Both the position numbers and the translations under genes were made by a program. A stretch of 64,000 nt of DNA. Source: Codonopsis lanceolata. Its lineage: Eukaryota; Streptophyta; Magnoliopsida; Asterales; Campanulaceae. How positions within the stretch are numbered: position 1 is the first letter of the stretch; the number at the start of each line of letters is the position of its first letter. Positions 47,745 through 60,283 of the stretch are shown here, piece by piece. The stretch covers positions 64,724,239-64,788,238 of the forward strand of contig CM028379.1 in the NCBI GenBank assembly GCA_013146195.2, written 5' to 3'. The notes under the pieces were generated by a model. The model was not told where the DNA came from. It ran no database searches and saw nothing but the letters and a program-made list of their open reading frames with translations.

Positions 47745-50736
47745 GTGCCCAAAGCTGAACTCAACGGGGAAATGTGGCTCCGCCTGCAGAGCCAAGAGAG
47801 TGTAGATGGGAAACCCAAGGTTCAAGGCGTGTGTTTGCGCTTGATCAGCGAGGTTCGAGGGTCTACGGCCGTGATAGGAGGTACTCTTTCTATATTCGAT
47901 CATAAGGCTCGAGTTCTCATAGATCCAGGGTCTTCGCATTCTTATGTTGCTTCGCACTTTATTGAGAATCTATGCGTATTGCCTCAACCTTTGCCATATT
48001 TGCTTGAAGTGTCTACCCCGCCGGGGAATATATGCTCGCATCCGAAGTGTTTAAATCTTGTGATTTTGGTGGGTGACCACACTTTGCATGCGGACTTGGT
48101 AGTTCTACCTATACGTGATTTTGATGTGATTCTTGGCATGGACTGGTTATGTGCTTATCATGCTATAGTTGATTGCCATAGAAAGCGGGTTACTTTTTAT
48201 ATGCCGGGTGTGCCTGAGTTTACATTTGTGGGTGATCATGCATCGAGTGAGTTGCATTTTATTTCGCCTAAGGGCTAGAAAATTATTGTCTCAAGGGTGT
48301 ACGGGTTATCTTGCATGCGTTGTTGATAAGAAGAAGTCTTCGCCGAACTTAGAAGAGGTTCCGGTAGTATGTGAGTTTCCCGATGTGTTTTCTACCGACC
48401 ATGCTATGCCACCCGATAGAGAACTAGAATTTTGTATTGAGCTTATTCCGGGGACTTCACCGATTTCTAAGGCACCGTATAGGATGGCGCCCGCGGAGCT
48501 TAGGGAGTTGAAAACTCAGTTGCAAGAACTCCTAGAGATTGGCTTTATTAAACCGAGTGTGTCGCCTTGGGGCGCACCGGTCTTATTTGTGAGGAAGAAA
48601 GATGGGAGTTTGCGGTTATGCATAGATTATCGTGAATTGAATAAGGTGACCATTAAGAATAAATACCCACTACCCCACATTGATGATCTTTTTGACCAAT
48701 TGCAAGGGTCTATCGTCTACTCTAAGCTTGATTTGAGATGGGGTTACTACCAATTGAAGGTTAGAGAGGAAGACATTTCGAAGACGGCTTTTCGCACTAG
48801 ATATGGGCATTTTGAATTCGTGGTGATGCCGTTTGGGTTGACAAATGCACCAACGGTGTTTATGGACTTGATGAACCGTGTCTTTCACAGCTATCTTGAT
48901 TGTTTTGTTGTAGTCTTTATTGATGACATCTTAGTGTATTCGAAATCTCGGGAGGAGCATGAGAAACACTTGAGGATTGTCTTGTCTATTCTTCGGGAGA
49001 AACAGCTTTATGCGAAGTTTAGCAAATGTGCCTTTTGGCTCGAGGAAGTATCTTTTTTGGGGCATATAGTTTCTAGCGCCGGGATAGCCGTTGATCCTTC
49101 TAAGATTGAAGCGGTGATGAATTGGAAGAGGCCTAGTTCAGTTACCGAGGTTCGGAGTTTCTTGGGTTTAGCGGGTTATTACCGGAGATTTATTGAGGGT
49201 TTTTCTCGGATTGTGACTCCTATGACTAGATTGACACAAAAGAATGTGCCATTTGTTTGGAGCGAGAAATGTGAAGCTAGTTTTCAAGAGCTTAAGAAGC
49301 GGTTGACGACGGCACCTATTTTGGCTTTGCCTAGTGGAGGAGATAATTTTGTGATCTATAGTGACGCTTCTAAAGAAGGTTTGGGTTGTGCGTTGATCTA
49401 AAATGGTAGGGTGATCGCCTATGCGTCGAGGAAGTTGTCTATTCATGAACAGAATTACCCGACACACGATTTGGAGTTGGCTGCGATTATTTTCGCGTTG
49501 CATAAATGGAAACATTACTTGTATGGGGCTAAGTTTGAGATTTTCACCGACCATAAAAGTTTGAAGTATTTATTTTCTCAAAAAGAGTTGAACATGAGGC
49601 AAAGAAGATGGATGGAAAAATTAAAGGATCATGATTGCACTATTTTATATCATCCGGGGAAGGCAAATGTAGTAGCGGATGCCTTGAGTAGAAAAGTTCA
49701 CATGTCTTGCATGATGGTTAAAGAATGGAGGATGTTGGAAGATTTGCGAGATTGGGGTCCTAGTGTTTATGATCGAGGTGTGATTTTCGCAAATGTTCGT
49801 GCTACGCCAGTTTTATTTGGGAAAATTAGAGAAGCGCAAAGGAATGATCCGGAGTTGAAGAAAATTATGGATGGGTTGGTTGAGAATGTATCGCCGGATT
49901 TTGTGATTAATAGTGAGGGTGCTTTGACATTTCGAGGTAGAATTTGCGTTCCTTCTAATACTGAATTGAAGAGGTTGGTTCTTGATGAGGCTCATAAGAC
50001 GAGGTATACCATTCACCCGGGGAGCACGAAGATGTACTTAGACTTGAAAAGACAATTTTGGTGGAAAGGTATGAAGAGGGAAATTGCGGAGTATGTGTCA
50101 AAGTGTTTGACTTGTCAACAGGTTAAGGCTGAACATCAGAGGCCTGCGGGATTTCTACAACCACTTGAGATTCCTGAATGGAAGTGGGAGTTTATCACTA
50201 TGGATTTTGTGACGGGTTAGTTGCCGCAAGACGGAGAGGATTTAATGCGCTTTGGGTTATAGTCGTCGGTTGATTGACTAAGTTCCGCACACTTTATTCG
50301 ATAGCTATCACTTATTCATTGGCGACTCTGGCAGCCTTGTATATTCTAGGGAGATCGTGAGACTTCATGCCCGCACTCACGTGAGTATTGTGTCCGATAG
50401 AGATCCGAGGTTCACATCTAGATTTTGGAAGTCGTTGCAGAAGCTTTGGGGACCGTGATTGACTTCAAGATCTGACTTTCATCCGCAAAGCGGATGGCCG
50501 GCCCCGAGCGATTAATTCAATTTTGGAGGACATGCTTCGAAGCCAGGCCGGATTTCAAGGGAAGATGGGATTCTCATTTACCTTTGAAAGCCAGGAAGTT
50601 TATGCGTATAATAATAGCTACCCACGAGTATCGAGATGACGCTCGTATGAAGCATTGTATGGGCTAAGTAAGTGTAGATCGCCAATTTGTTGGGATGAAG
50701 TTGGAGAGGTGAAACTTGGGGTTCCGAATTAGTGCA
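47745..50736 (+). pseudogene. Pol of element J: protease, RT, RNase H, integrase N-terminal part
   Basis: Protease: VLIDPGSSHSYVASHF (about 47911-47958) and VILGMDWL (about 48127). A frameshift near 48275 leads to RT (about 48430-49100) with RLCIDYRELNKVTIKN, the catalytic FIDDILVYSKS and FLGHIVSSAG. RNase H (about 49330-49700) has VIYSDASKEGLGCAL, LELAAIIFALHKWKHYL, FTDHKSLKYLF and ADALSRK, with one in-frame TAA at 49399-49401 (CAA to TAA fits C-to-T decay). The integrase zinc region follows (HKTRYTIHPGST, CLTCQQVK). A TAG at 50218-50220 interrupts just after MDFVTG. The integrase core (50221-50736) then has several indels and reads only in pieces (DRDPRFTSRFWKSLQK in one frame). Confidence 0.9.
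50732..50736. repeat. Target-site duplication of solo LTR K, left
   Basis: GTGCA directly before TGTGACGAC at 50737; repeated as GTGCA at 54001-54005. Confidence 0.9.
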
Positions 50737-53700
50737 TGTGACGACAGGCCGACCCGGACCCCCAGAGATGGAATCACAAGTCAAGTCATCCAAATAGGAC
50801 AACAATACATGCAAAGACTTCGCTTTTGGAAACGACGTGACGCAACATTTCGAGATGAGCGCGACTCGGCACCAAAAGGCGGAATAATTTAAAACTTTTT
50901 ACACCTGATATAACAATTAATACAATTATACCAAATCATCGGCGACTTTACTCAGGAACCAACTACAGTTCATGCAAATATACCTCGGCGGCTATAACAT
51001 GCTTGGGAGAACAACATAAATAAATAAGAGCTAAAGTAATGCTCGGCCGGAAGATTTTAAAACAGAGTGAACAAACTACATCTATACAAGGCTCGGCGTA
51101 CATGCGCCATGTGGCACTCAAAATAGGATACAAGTATAGACATAAATACAACAAAACCAAATTCCCAAAGCAAAGGTCTAAATGACTTGCTAATCCCAAC
51201 GCCCTTACAAAAGAGAACAAAATAAGGACATCTAATAACCACAACCTCGTCGCGTGAGATCACGGACAAGCACGAACCCGCTACGCCTCAACGGAGCGGT
51301 ACTGAACGGCTCGGATCTAAAGCAGTAAAAGGGAGGGGGTAAGTCATAAAGACTTTGTGAGTTAACAATTATGCATGTCATGGCATCATGCAGCATACAT
51401 ATCAAGATATCATTTTTAATATCAAGTCAATCAAAGCGTTCATTTAATAAACACTTAAAACACATATCCATGGTAGCACATTGTTTCACATAAGTGCTAT
51501 GAAGGTAAACCACATACAAGGAGGATATGATATGAAACCGATGCGCTACGTAGCTCCCCGCAATACAGCGTTAACATTCGTGCCAATGATACCCGTGATT
51601 AGTGTATCAAAGTATCGAGTTCTCTACTCGAGTACCGAGTTCTCTGCTCGGGTACCAAGCTCTCTCCTTGGTACTTAGACCTTCCAATGTGCTCTCTTGG
51701 TTACAGCAAAGGTGCTACTTCCCCCGGGCCAATGGGAGGCGTGTGTGATAAAAACCCGGAATAACAATCCATCACTATCACGAGTCCCATAACTCGTGAC
51801 GGCGATGCATTGTCACACCAACGACTCAATCAAATATGCCAGCTGGACTAATGCAATGCCAAGTAGATGTTTACTGGTCATGAAATCTCAAATAAGGAAT
51901 AAGTTCGACAAGAGCGAACTTATTCAACAAGTAGTTGTTTACTCACTTAAGGGATCACACAAGAATTCGACAAAAGCGAATTCAACATGTCAAATAGATT
52001 CATTATTCTACAACATGCTCTCAATCATGCATTTATTTCACACGATCACACAAACCACATAAGAACTCGATTGAGTCTTATAAGCACGCATATCAAATAT
52101 ACCCTTCAATCCATCCCAAAGTCACGTAAGCTAATTCATTAGTCTAACGCACTAAATTCATCATGTCAAATAGATATGTCATTCTATAACATGCTCTCGA
52201 TCATGCATTTACTCCACACGATCACACAACCGCATAAGAACTCGATTGAGTCTTACAAGCACACATACATCAAGGCATACTCATCAATCCATCTCAAAGT
52301 ATCGTAAGCTAATTCATTAGTCTAACGAACTACATTCGTCGTAGGGATTGATTGTGGAGTCGTTATTGTTCATAACTCCCTAAATTCAACTCCGGTGAGT
52401 TTTACTACAATTCAACCGAGAAGAGTATTGATACTATATGTATCACATTGCCTTCTCCTAAGTTCTCCGTTCATTTAGAACTTTATAACTAAGCCGTTCA
52501 TGTTCTCGAACTAGCCTTAAACACAATCTCGAGTTTCAAACCCTAGTTTCGGTGATTTTGTTAAACCTTGAATTGAACCGAATTCTTTCACAAGAGTTAT
52601 TCCCAAGCTTAATACAAACAACATTCATGCTTTAATAAATGTCAAAATCATAACTTCATAGAGATTTCATAAAATCATACTCACATTTTATATGTTGAAT
52701 TGAAGGTTGTGTCTTCACAAAAGATGTTCAAAATCAACATTAAAACAACTATAATGAAGGGGTCATGCTATTTTGTTTAACATGAAAATCTCAGGGAATT
52801 GTCACTCACCTTAGTCCTATGATTAATGGAGGAAAGGTTGATTAGAGCAAGGATTCTTGTAGAGGTGATCAAGAGCTTCGATTTGGCGGTCTCGGCTCGA
52901 CAATCGGACCACCGGATCTCCGGGAAATGGCCCTTCAACCTAGGGTTTCTTCCATGGCCGAAAATTGCTTAAGTCCCTGAAGTTCTCTGGTTTTAGATGA
53001 GCTAAAATGGCTGGAAGGTCTGCATTTTAGTTTATATACTTCCCTTAAAACCCCCAATCCAAGTGATAGGCTTTAAAAGACTTCTAATTGGCTATGGCAT
53101 GTGAGCCATTGATAAGCCATGATCCAAGGGTCAATAAGAGTCCTAGACAAGTCAACAAAGGTGGCCTTGAGTGCCCAAGGTCGGCCAAGGGGCAAGGGTT
53201 CAAGAGACATTAGCCAAAATCCACTCAAAATGAACATAGGCTGAAAACAGCACCATGCGGTCGCTTCACTTTTCCTCCATGCGACCGCAAGGGTCCCTCT
53301 CACAGCTTCTGCACTTTTGGACTAGCTCTCAGCATCTCCTCGCGAGCCAGCCTCCAAAATGCAATGCGATCGCGAGGTACAGACCTAAAACTTGTCCTAA
53401 ACATGGCCTAAATGATTCCAAACTCAAAGGCAACAATTCTAAGGTGTTACCAAGCCCAAAACAAGTCGGAAACACACCCGAAACACATTCGAATCAAGCT
53501 AAAACATGGCTGGAACCACTCGACAATTGGCCAACAAATCAAATACGAATCAATCCCGACTTAATCTAGGATAGAATGAACATGTATTAGGATTGTTAAC
53601 TCATGGTTATGACTTGTATTCAAGTCCTAGAACTCAACCGAACCTCTCACGAGACGAAATGAAGGCAATACAAGCAATGATGTAAAACCGAAAAACACAA

Positions 53701-54000
53701 ACGAAGCAACGAAGCTTCTAAACTCCCAACCAAGCATGAAACAACTAAGATGAACATTGTAAATCTTGTATGCAAGGTATTAAGACTCTCATGAGACTTG
53801 TTAAGGTGCTTACACGTTAAAACGAACACCCGAAACAACAACAACAAGGCATGCAACGCATGGAAGACCAATACTCTGTTATGATCTTAACCAATTCAAT
53901 GCCAACTCGATATGAATGAAATGAAGTCTCAAATATGTCAAGACATATTGTAAACATGTTATAATGATGTCAAACATGAAATGGGGTTTGGGTTCTCACA
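50737..54000 (-). mobile_element. Solo LTR K, complete, minus strand
   Basis: 3264 bp from TGTGACGACAGGCC to GGTTTGGGTTCTCACA, i.e. a TGTGAGAACCC...GTCGTCACA LTR on the minus strand. It is a complete LTR without any interior, flanked by a perfect GTGCA duplication inside the integrase gene of element J. A solo LTR arises by recombination between the two LTRs of a full element. It carries minus-strand TATA (about 53030), donor-like CTAAGGTGAGTGAC (52801-52814, inverted), CpG half-palindromes (about 53258-53290), and the common blocks GGTACCAAGC/TCTCCTTGG. LTRs B and G are truncated relatives. Confidence 0.95.
52801..53020 (-). promoter_or_regulatory. Solo LTR K promoter and leader
   Basis: Read on the minus strand from about 53040 to 52801: TATATAAAC, a GC-rich leader with CCCGGAGATCCGGTGGTCC near 52905-52925, then AAGGTGAGTGAC resembling a splice donor. 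Could drive transcription toward the integrase start of element J, in antisense to J. Activity is inferred. Confidence 0.45.
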
Positions 54001-54005
54001 GTGCA
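54001..54005. repeat. Target-site duplication of solo LTR K, right
   Basis: GTGCA, identical to 50732-50736. Confidence 0.9.
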
Positions 54006-54557
54006 ACAGTCGGTTGAGAGCGTGAAGTTGATTAGAGATCGGTTGCGCACCGCTCAAAGTCAACAAAAGAGTTACGCGGACAATCGAAGACGAGATCTTG
54101 AGTTCCAAGTAGGAGACTACGTGTTCTTGAAGGTAACACCGAGGAGAGGTACAAAGAGATTCGGCAAGAAAGGGAAGCTTACACCGAGGTACATTGGCCC
54201 ATTCGAGGTTCTGGAGAGAGTTGGGTCCTTGGCGTATCGTATCGCATTGCCACCTTCACTTTCGGAGACTCATAATGTATTCCATGTTTCCATGTTGCGA
54301 AAGTATCTGAAGGATGAGTCCCATGTACTTGAGTATGAGGAGATAACGTTTGAGCCGGATATGTCTTACGTTGAAAAGCCCGTGAAGATTTTGGATACCA
54401 AAGAGCAAGTGCTACGAACCAAGAGAATTCCCTTAGTCAAGGTTCTTTGGAGAAACCACAACATTGAAGAAGCGACTTGGGAAACGGAAGCGGAGATGCG
54501 CGAGAAGCATCCACATTTGTTTGATGAACTTGGTAAGAATTTAGGGACTAAATTCCT

Positions 54558-54571
54558 AAAGGAGGGGAGAG
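54558..54571 (+). other. Polypurine tract of element J
   Basis: AAAGGAGGGGAGAG abuts the 3' LTR at 54572, the expected plus-strand primer site. Confidence 0.8.
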
Positions 54572-57224
54572 TGTAACGCACCGTATTCTTGCATGTACAT
54601 TGTGTGCTTGCCTTCATGTTTTCTTGTTGATTGTGAGCATGTTACTTAATCTATAAATGTTTTAGAAACATTCATAAGTCATTCATGAAGCCCTTAACAT
54701 GTTTAGAATCATGTTTGCATGCTTGTTTAATCGCCGGTTGAATTGCTTGTTTGGTTCTTCTTCTTTCTCTCCTTCGTTTGGATTGTTCGGGTGTTGTTTG
54801 AGGGTCCTTGTGAAGAGTTTTAAACTCTTTTTTGTTGGGGTTTGAAACCCCCTTGATTTGGCTAAGTGTTTGGGGGTCTTTTAGGTTGAATTTTGAGCCA
54901 TTTTGGTTCGCCAAAGCCGCAAGGTAGAATGACCTTGCCCCGCAAGTAACGTAAACTTGAGGTTGAGCATCCCGAGAGGATGCGGTCGCAAGGCTAAGGG
55001 GACCATGCGACCCCAAGGTCCCCCCGAGGCCGGCCGTCTGCTTCGATGTTGTTCTTGAATTCTACCCTTAAACCCCTATCCAAAACCCTTTTTAAACCCC
55101 ACCTAAACCTCCCTAACCCTTATTACTTGTGTCCTAACATTAGTAACATGTTTTATGGATGGATTAAGAGAGCATTAGTGATCATTAAACCCACAAAAAT
55201 CAGATTTTAAGAGACCACATTGTCATGACACTTGTCCCACTCAGTTTTTGAACCAATATACACCACATTTGCAGATTTTGACTCTCATTTCTCTCCCTCA
55301 CTCTCCAAAAACGGGATTTCTCTTCTCCAAGACTCTCCCATGGCTTCTTGAAGCTCTCATCTCCATCTTCCTTGATCCTTCACTCATTTGCCCAAGCTAC
55401 CTTCATTAAAAGTGTAGAGCTCGAAGAGAGGATCGTTTCCAACCGATTGGTTTCTTTCTTTGTTTTCTTTGGTGTAGAACTCAAGTAAGTTACTCTTCTT
55501 CTTCTTCTTCTTCTTTTAGTTCTCATTGACCCTAAGGAAACAAAGCCTATGGTGGTTGAGGTCAATGAGGACACATAATTGCTTCCTATGCCTTCTTCTT
55601 GTATTTTGAAAATATGGACTTGCTAGGAGCATGTTTAGGATGATTTCTTGCCTATGGAAGTTTATAAAACTCTTTCATCTTGTTTATTTAAGGTTTTAAT
55701 CATGTTAGAAACATGTATTATATATGTTGCTTGAATAAGTGCAATAATGTGAATGCCCTAATTTGAGCCTACATTGTATGTGGTTTAGTTGTTTTGTGTA
55801 CTATTCTATAAATTGAACTCTATGAGGTATATGAATCACATTGCAATGCCTTGGTGAATTTACAACCTTGTTGAACCTAGAAATGACCTAGGTTGGGTTA
55901 TGAAGCACATAGCTTCAATTTCTCCAAAATTGGGAATTTAGAGAATAGACTCAACGGAGTCGACTCTAGGGAAGATTTGAACATGTTGAACTCTAATTTC
56001 AATCCCTACGAAGTTTAGACACCGTTTGGTCAAGTTTACTCAATTTTAAGTTGAGTTTATTTATGAGCAATTGAACCCGTTATGATTATTTGGTTATGAG
56101 CAATTAATTGCCTTGACTTGATTTATTGTAGAGATTTATACCCTACTTGGTCGGTCGAGTTCGCTCTTGTCGAATTCGATCATTATTTGGTCTTAACGAG
56201 TAAACATCTACTTGTGCATTGCATTAAGTCCAGCTGGCACTATTTGGTTTGATTTTTATGTCAGGGTAGGACGATGTATAGCCTTCACGAATTGAGAGAT
56301 TCGTGCTCGCTATGGATCGCCGCACGGGACCTCACACACCCTCCATTGTAGGCCGCAATGGGGAAGTAGCCCCTTTGCCGTAACAATACGTGCGTCACTG
56401 GCTGCTATTAGCCGGCGGAGTTCGGTATATCGATGCGAAGTCACGAGCATCGTAGTCACGATATTGGGTTAACAAACTATTTTGCAGGAGCTACGAAGCG
56501 GCCGTGCCTATATCATATCCTACTTGTACGATTTATTTCCTTGCACTTACGTGAATAATGTGCTAAGTGCTATATGTTGAACGTGAACTATAATTGTGAC
56601 AAATGCCATGTTATAACATGATCATGCATTGTAGTAACTTACTAAGTCTTTCGACTTACCCTATTTGTTTGTTTTGTTTCCTTAGATCCGAGCCGAGGAG
56701 ACGGTCCACGTTAGACTCGCTTTATTCCGTTTGGTTGATTGTATTCTCAAGGTTGCTCTTTTGGACTTTTGTGATTAGCCTTTTATTTTGGAAAGGACGT
56801 TGGGAAGCGAGTCATGTAGACTTGGCTTGGGATTTTGTTGTTGTAATTAACTTATGGTTTAACACTTGTAATCTTTTGTATGCCGACTTAAATGTCGAGC
56901 CTGTTTATATGTTTATGGTTCACTACAGTTTCTTCCGCTAAAGCTCGTTAATTATTATTGTTGTTGTCTCCGGCATGTTGTGGCCGTTGAGGTTTTATAA
57001 GCATGTGTTAATATTGTAGGAGTAGTTGTTGGGTTCCGGCTGTAACGTCGCCGATGACTTGTTTATTTTAAGTTGTTTTTCCGGCCAAGTGTAGCCGAGT
57101 TGTTATTCGTATGCGATGTTGCGCCACATGAATTTTATAATCCTACTTGTGCATGCTTGTGTTATTGATTATTTGGACGGCGCGACTCGGGATCTCGCAT
57201 TGGGGTCCGGGTCGGGTCGTCACA
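54572..57224 (+). repeat. 3' LTR of element J (2653 bp)
   Basis: Starts TGTAACGCACCGTATTC and ends GGGTCGTCACA. It follows the shared LTR plan, with weaker match: donor-like CTCAAGTAAGTTAC at about 55480-55493, a (CTT)n run at 55494-55514, acceptor-like TTTTGCAG at 56481-56487 before GAGCTACGAAG, and CCTTAGATCCGAGCCG at about 56681. The GC-rich block of the other families is absent. The right end is directly followed by the direct repeat at 57230. Confidence 0.85.
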
Positions 57225-57229
57225 ATAGA

Positions 57230-58168
57230 CAGAGGAAGAAATATAGAGATTCTCTCATGTAACTACCTCGAGTCCGATGAAGAGGAGCAAGCAAATTAAG
57301 ACCAAAAGAGGTTAGAGGTTTGAAACCCAATTAAGAAAATGAGTAAAATATTTTGAATCCAGTTATTTGGGATCACTAACATTGGTTTTGCTTGTAATAT
57401 CTATAAGTTAGGGACCATTGATAGTTTTAAAAGCTGTTGTAGTAGTTTGAAAATTTAAAGAAGTAAATAGTAGATTTTCGCATTCTTTTCTAATAAAACG
57501 CATAGATTCATCAATTGGTTATTCATTTTCTTCATCTTCTTGACATTATGAAAAATTTTCTTAATCCGTTTCTCTTAGCTTATTTATGGGTAATAACTAA
57601 ACACGCTAGAGATTTACTTAATAGTTTGATACTTTCTTACAAATCTATCATTATAGTTACAATTTTCTATATACATTTTAATAATGTCTTTCCCGAACAT
57701 ATATATTTAAGAAATCAACAAATAAAACTATATTATTTTTTAGTTTCAAATATTTTTTTAGTTTCGAATAAAGTCTTAGTCTCTTGAGTAAATATATTTT
57801 TGCCATTTTAGAATATATTGGACGATATTTGTAACGATAATGGTAGGAGGGGAAAAATGATAACAAAATCAAAATACAAGACGAAATGAATAGAATTCAA
57901 TAATGTAGGACCTAACTTTAAAATAGGTACAAGTCAAGGGATCAAATTATTATTTAATTATTCATGGAATTAATTAGCCTATGACAAATTTACTTGTTCA
58001 ACCTTAATTAATAGTGAGTGATTTATTATAGTTAGGGCTATTTTTGTCATGGTAAATTTACTTGTTTTGTCCTTAATTAAATGGTGGGTAGTTTATTTGG
58101 TCAAGGGTTATTTTTGTCTATCAATTAAATTGTAAGAAACAAGCTTGACTTTTATAGTAAGAGAGATA
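57230..58168 (+). repeat. Direct repeat, copy 1 (about 0.94 kb)
   Basis: Begins GAGGAAGAAATATAGAGATT and ends TTGACTTTTATAGTAA. It is nearly identical to 58328-59274. One 28-bp stretch present in copy 2 is missing here, between two TTTTTGTC words. No protein motif is present; no TG/CA termini are seen, so it is not shown to be an LTR. Confidence 0.85.
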
Positions 58169-58327
58169 AACATCTCTCATTGCTTAGTTCCAATACACTT
58201 TTTGTGTAAATTACTAAGTAAGGAGAAAATCTAATTTTGGGATGAGACTATTTAAAAGGATGTCGATTGGTGACAACCTATTTCAATAAAAGGAGAGTTA
58301 CGGTAGAAGAAAGAAAGTCGATATCTT
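58169..58327. other. Spacer between the direct repeats
   Basis: About 160 bp with no recognised feature, ending GTCGATATCTTGAG just before copy 2. Confidence 0.5.
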
Positions 58328-59280
58328 GAGGAGGAAATATAGAGATTTTCACATATAACTACCTAGAGTCCGATGAAGACGAGCAAGAAAATTAAGACCA
58401 AAAGAGGTTAGAGGTTTGGAACCCAATTAAGAAAATGAGTAAAATATTTTGAATCCAGTTATTTGAGATCACTAACATTGGTTTTGCTTGTAATATCTAT
58501 AAGTTAGGGACCATTGATAGTTTTAAAAACTGTTGTAGTAGTTTGAAAATTTAAAGAAGTAAATAATAGATTTTAGCATTCTTTTATAATAAAACGCATA
58601 GATTCATCAATTGGTTATTCATTTTCTTCATCTTCTTGACGTTATGACAAATTTTCTTAATCCGTTTCTCTTAGGTTATTTATGGGTAATAACTAAACAC
58701 GCTACAGATTTACTTAATAGTTTGATGCTTACTTACAAATCTATCATTATAGTTACAATTTTCTATATATATCTAATAATGTCTTTCCCGAACATATATA
58801 TTTAAGAAATAAACAAATAAAACTATATTATTTTTTAGTTTCAAATATTTTTTTAGTTTCGAATAAAGTCTTAGTCTCTTGAGTAAATATATTTTTGTCA
58901 TTTTATAATATATTGGACGATATTTGTAACGATAATGGTAGGAGGGGAAAAATGATAACAAAATCAAAATACAAGACGAAATGAATAGAATTCAATAATG
59001 TAGGACCTAACTTTAAAATAGGTACAAGTCAATGGATCAAATTATTATTTAATTATTCATGGAATTAATTAGCCTATGACAAATTTACTTGTTCAACCTT
59101 AATTAATAATGAGTGATTTATTATATTTAGGGCTATTTTTGTCCAAACATTACTTTTTGTCATGGTAAATTTACTTGTTTTGTCCTTAATTAAATGGTGG
59201 GTAGTTTATTTGGTCAAGGGTTATTTTTGTCTATCAATTAAATTGTAAGAAACAAGCTTGACTTTTATAGTAAAGAGATA
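58328..59280 (+). repeat. Direct repeat, copy 2 (about 0.95 kb)
   Basis: Same order as copy 1, offset about 1096 bp at the start and 1113 bp at the end. Alignment is close through the long AT-rich middle, so the duplication is recent relative to the older LTR debris. Confidence 0.85.
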
Positions 59281-60283
59281 AGTTAAATCTTTGCATTAAA
59301 GCCTTACACCGAGTCTGTAGATTGCTGAATATCTTTATTTTAAATAGGAGTCACAATCCTGTAGTACATGAATATTGTTCATTGCCAAGTGCGTGAGGCC
59401 AAACGCAGCTGAATCGATCATTTTAAAGTTCAGTTGGGTCAAGAAAAGGTAAGTCTTGTTCCCTTTTGCCTTTAAAAAACATTTCACATTTACTAAGAAA
59501 CAGATAGTATAGTGTTGAATGTGGCTTTGGATATTTTAGACTTAATTCTGGGAAAGTTGTTTTAAGCATGAAGTTACCCCATGAAAAGGAGCTGCAGAAA
59601 CTATGTGCTGGCAGCTTGCATAGTCTGTAATCAAAATTTATTTTCTCACACCTCAAAGCTCGAAACGACGAACCGTTTTTTATCCAATAAACTAGACTCG
59701 TATATCTTTCCAACCATATAGGGAACACCACCTAATTCTCTCTCAATGAAAGCAGTTTTTCGTTCAAAGACAGACCATGTTTCGGAATTTCAGAAACTGC
59801 ATCACTGCTAGTGCTGCCATATGCTCACATATGGACATTGATATGGTATTGTTTGATTTCTTGTAAATAAATTTGAAAAGTATTACTATAAGAAGGTTAG
59901 CCTTTACCCATCAGTACTACTCTGCAATCCTTATAACATATAATATATGCCAAAGGCAACTTACTTAGACATTAATTTAATAATTTCAATGAATGGTCAT
60001 CCCCTCCTAGATTTAATTTTGTAACATCAGAACTTCTTCGGCAACACCAATCCCTTTTCATATTATATGTTATAAGGATTACAAAGTAGTACTTCTTATA
60101 TTGCCATATAGAATCTGTTTACTCTTCAATAAAAGATAAAACTAGGGGGGAGGGAAAGACATAACTAATGAGTAAAGATGGATTTGAGTACAACGCATTT
60201 ACATGTTAAGGCCTTTTATTAATTGCTTTGGCTATTGTAGATTATTGTTTTTACAGGCTCATGCACAACTTAAATAACTAACC
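59281..60283. other. AT-rich stretch, no gene seen
   Basis: No domain recognised. A pair of inverted words, ATCCTTATAACATATAATAT near 59928 and ATATTATATGTTATAAGGAT near 60060, marks an inverted repeat of about 20 bp with a loop of about 115 bp. Confidence 0.5.

Larger units (their letters stand above)
54001..54576 (+). pseudogene. Integrase C-terminal part and chromodomain of element J
   Basis: Open reading from 54001 to the stop at 54574-54576. It begins in the integrase C-terminal region (SVESVKLIRDRLRTAQSQQK), continues with LEFQVGDYVFLKV, GPFEVLERVGSLAYRIALPP and FHVSMLRKYL, and ends with a chromodomain (LRTKRIPLVKVLWRNHNIEE, EATWETEAEMREKHP). The chromodomain directs integration. The reading frame is intact, but the part that belongs upstream was separated by solo LTR K. 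The stop codon lies inside the first bases of the 3' LTR. Confidence 0.9.
44994..57224 (+). mobile_element. Chromovirus J (Tekay/Del type), plus strand, split by solo LTR K
   Basis: Order: 5' LTR remnant (44994-46615), degraded primer site, gag, protease, reverse transcriptase, RNase H, integrase, interruption by solo LTR K (50737-54000), integrase C-terminus with chromodomain, polypurine tract, 3' LTR (54572-57224). Without K the interior is about 4.7 kb, the normal range. Damage: frameshifts in gag, a stop in RNase H, a stop at the start of the integrase core, more frameshifts in the core. The RT-RNase H-zinc-finger part is nearly intact, so the element is comparatively young. Confidence 0.9.

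Noticed and set aside
47911..47958. The protease DPG (instead of DSG or DTG) as an inactivating mutation
   Set aside because: Related plant Ty3 elements commonly carry the same D-P-G-S word, as far as I recall, so it is probably a lineage trait.
57230..59280. The 0.95 kb direct repeat as a confirmed LTR pair
   Set aside because: No TG/CA termini, primer site or polypurine tract could be seen, so it is reported only as a direct repeat.
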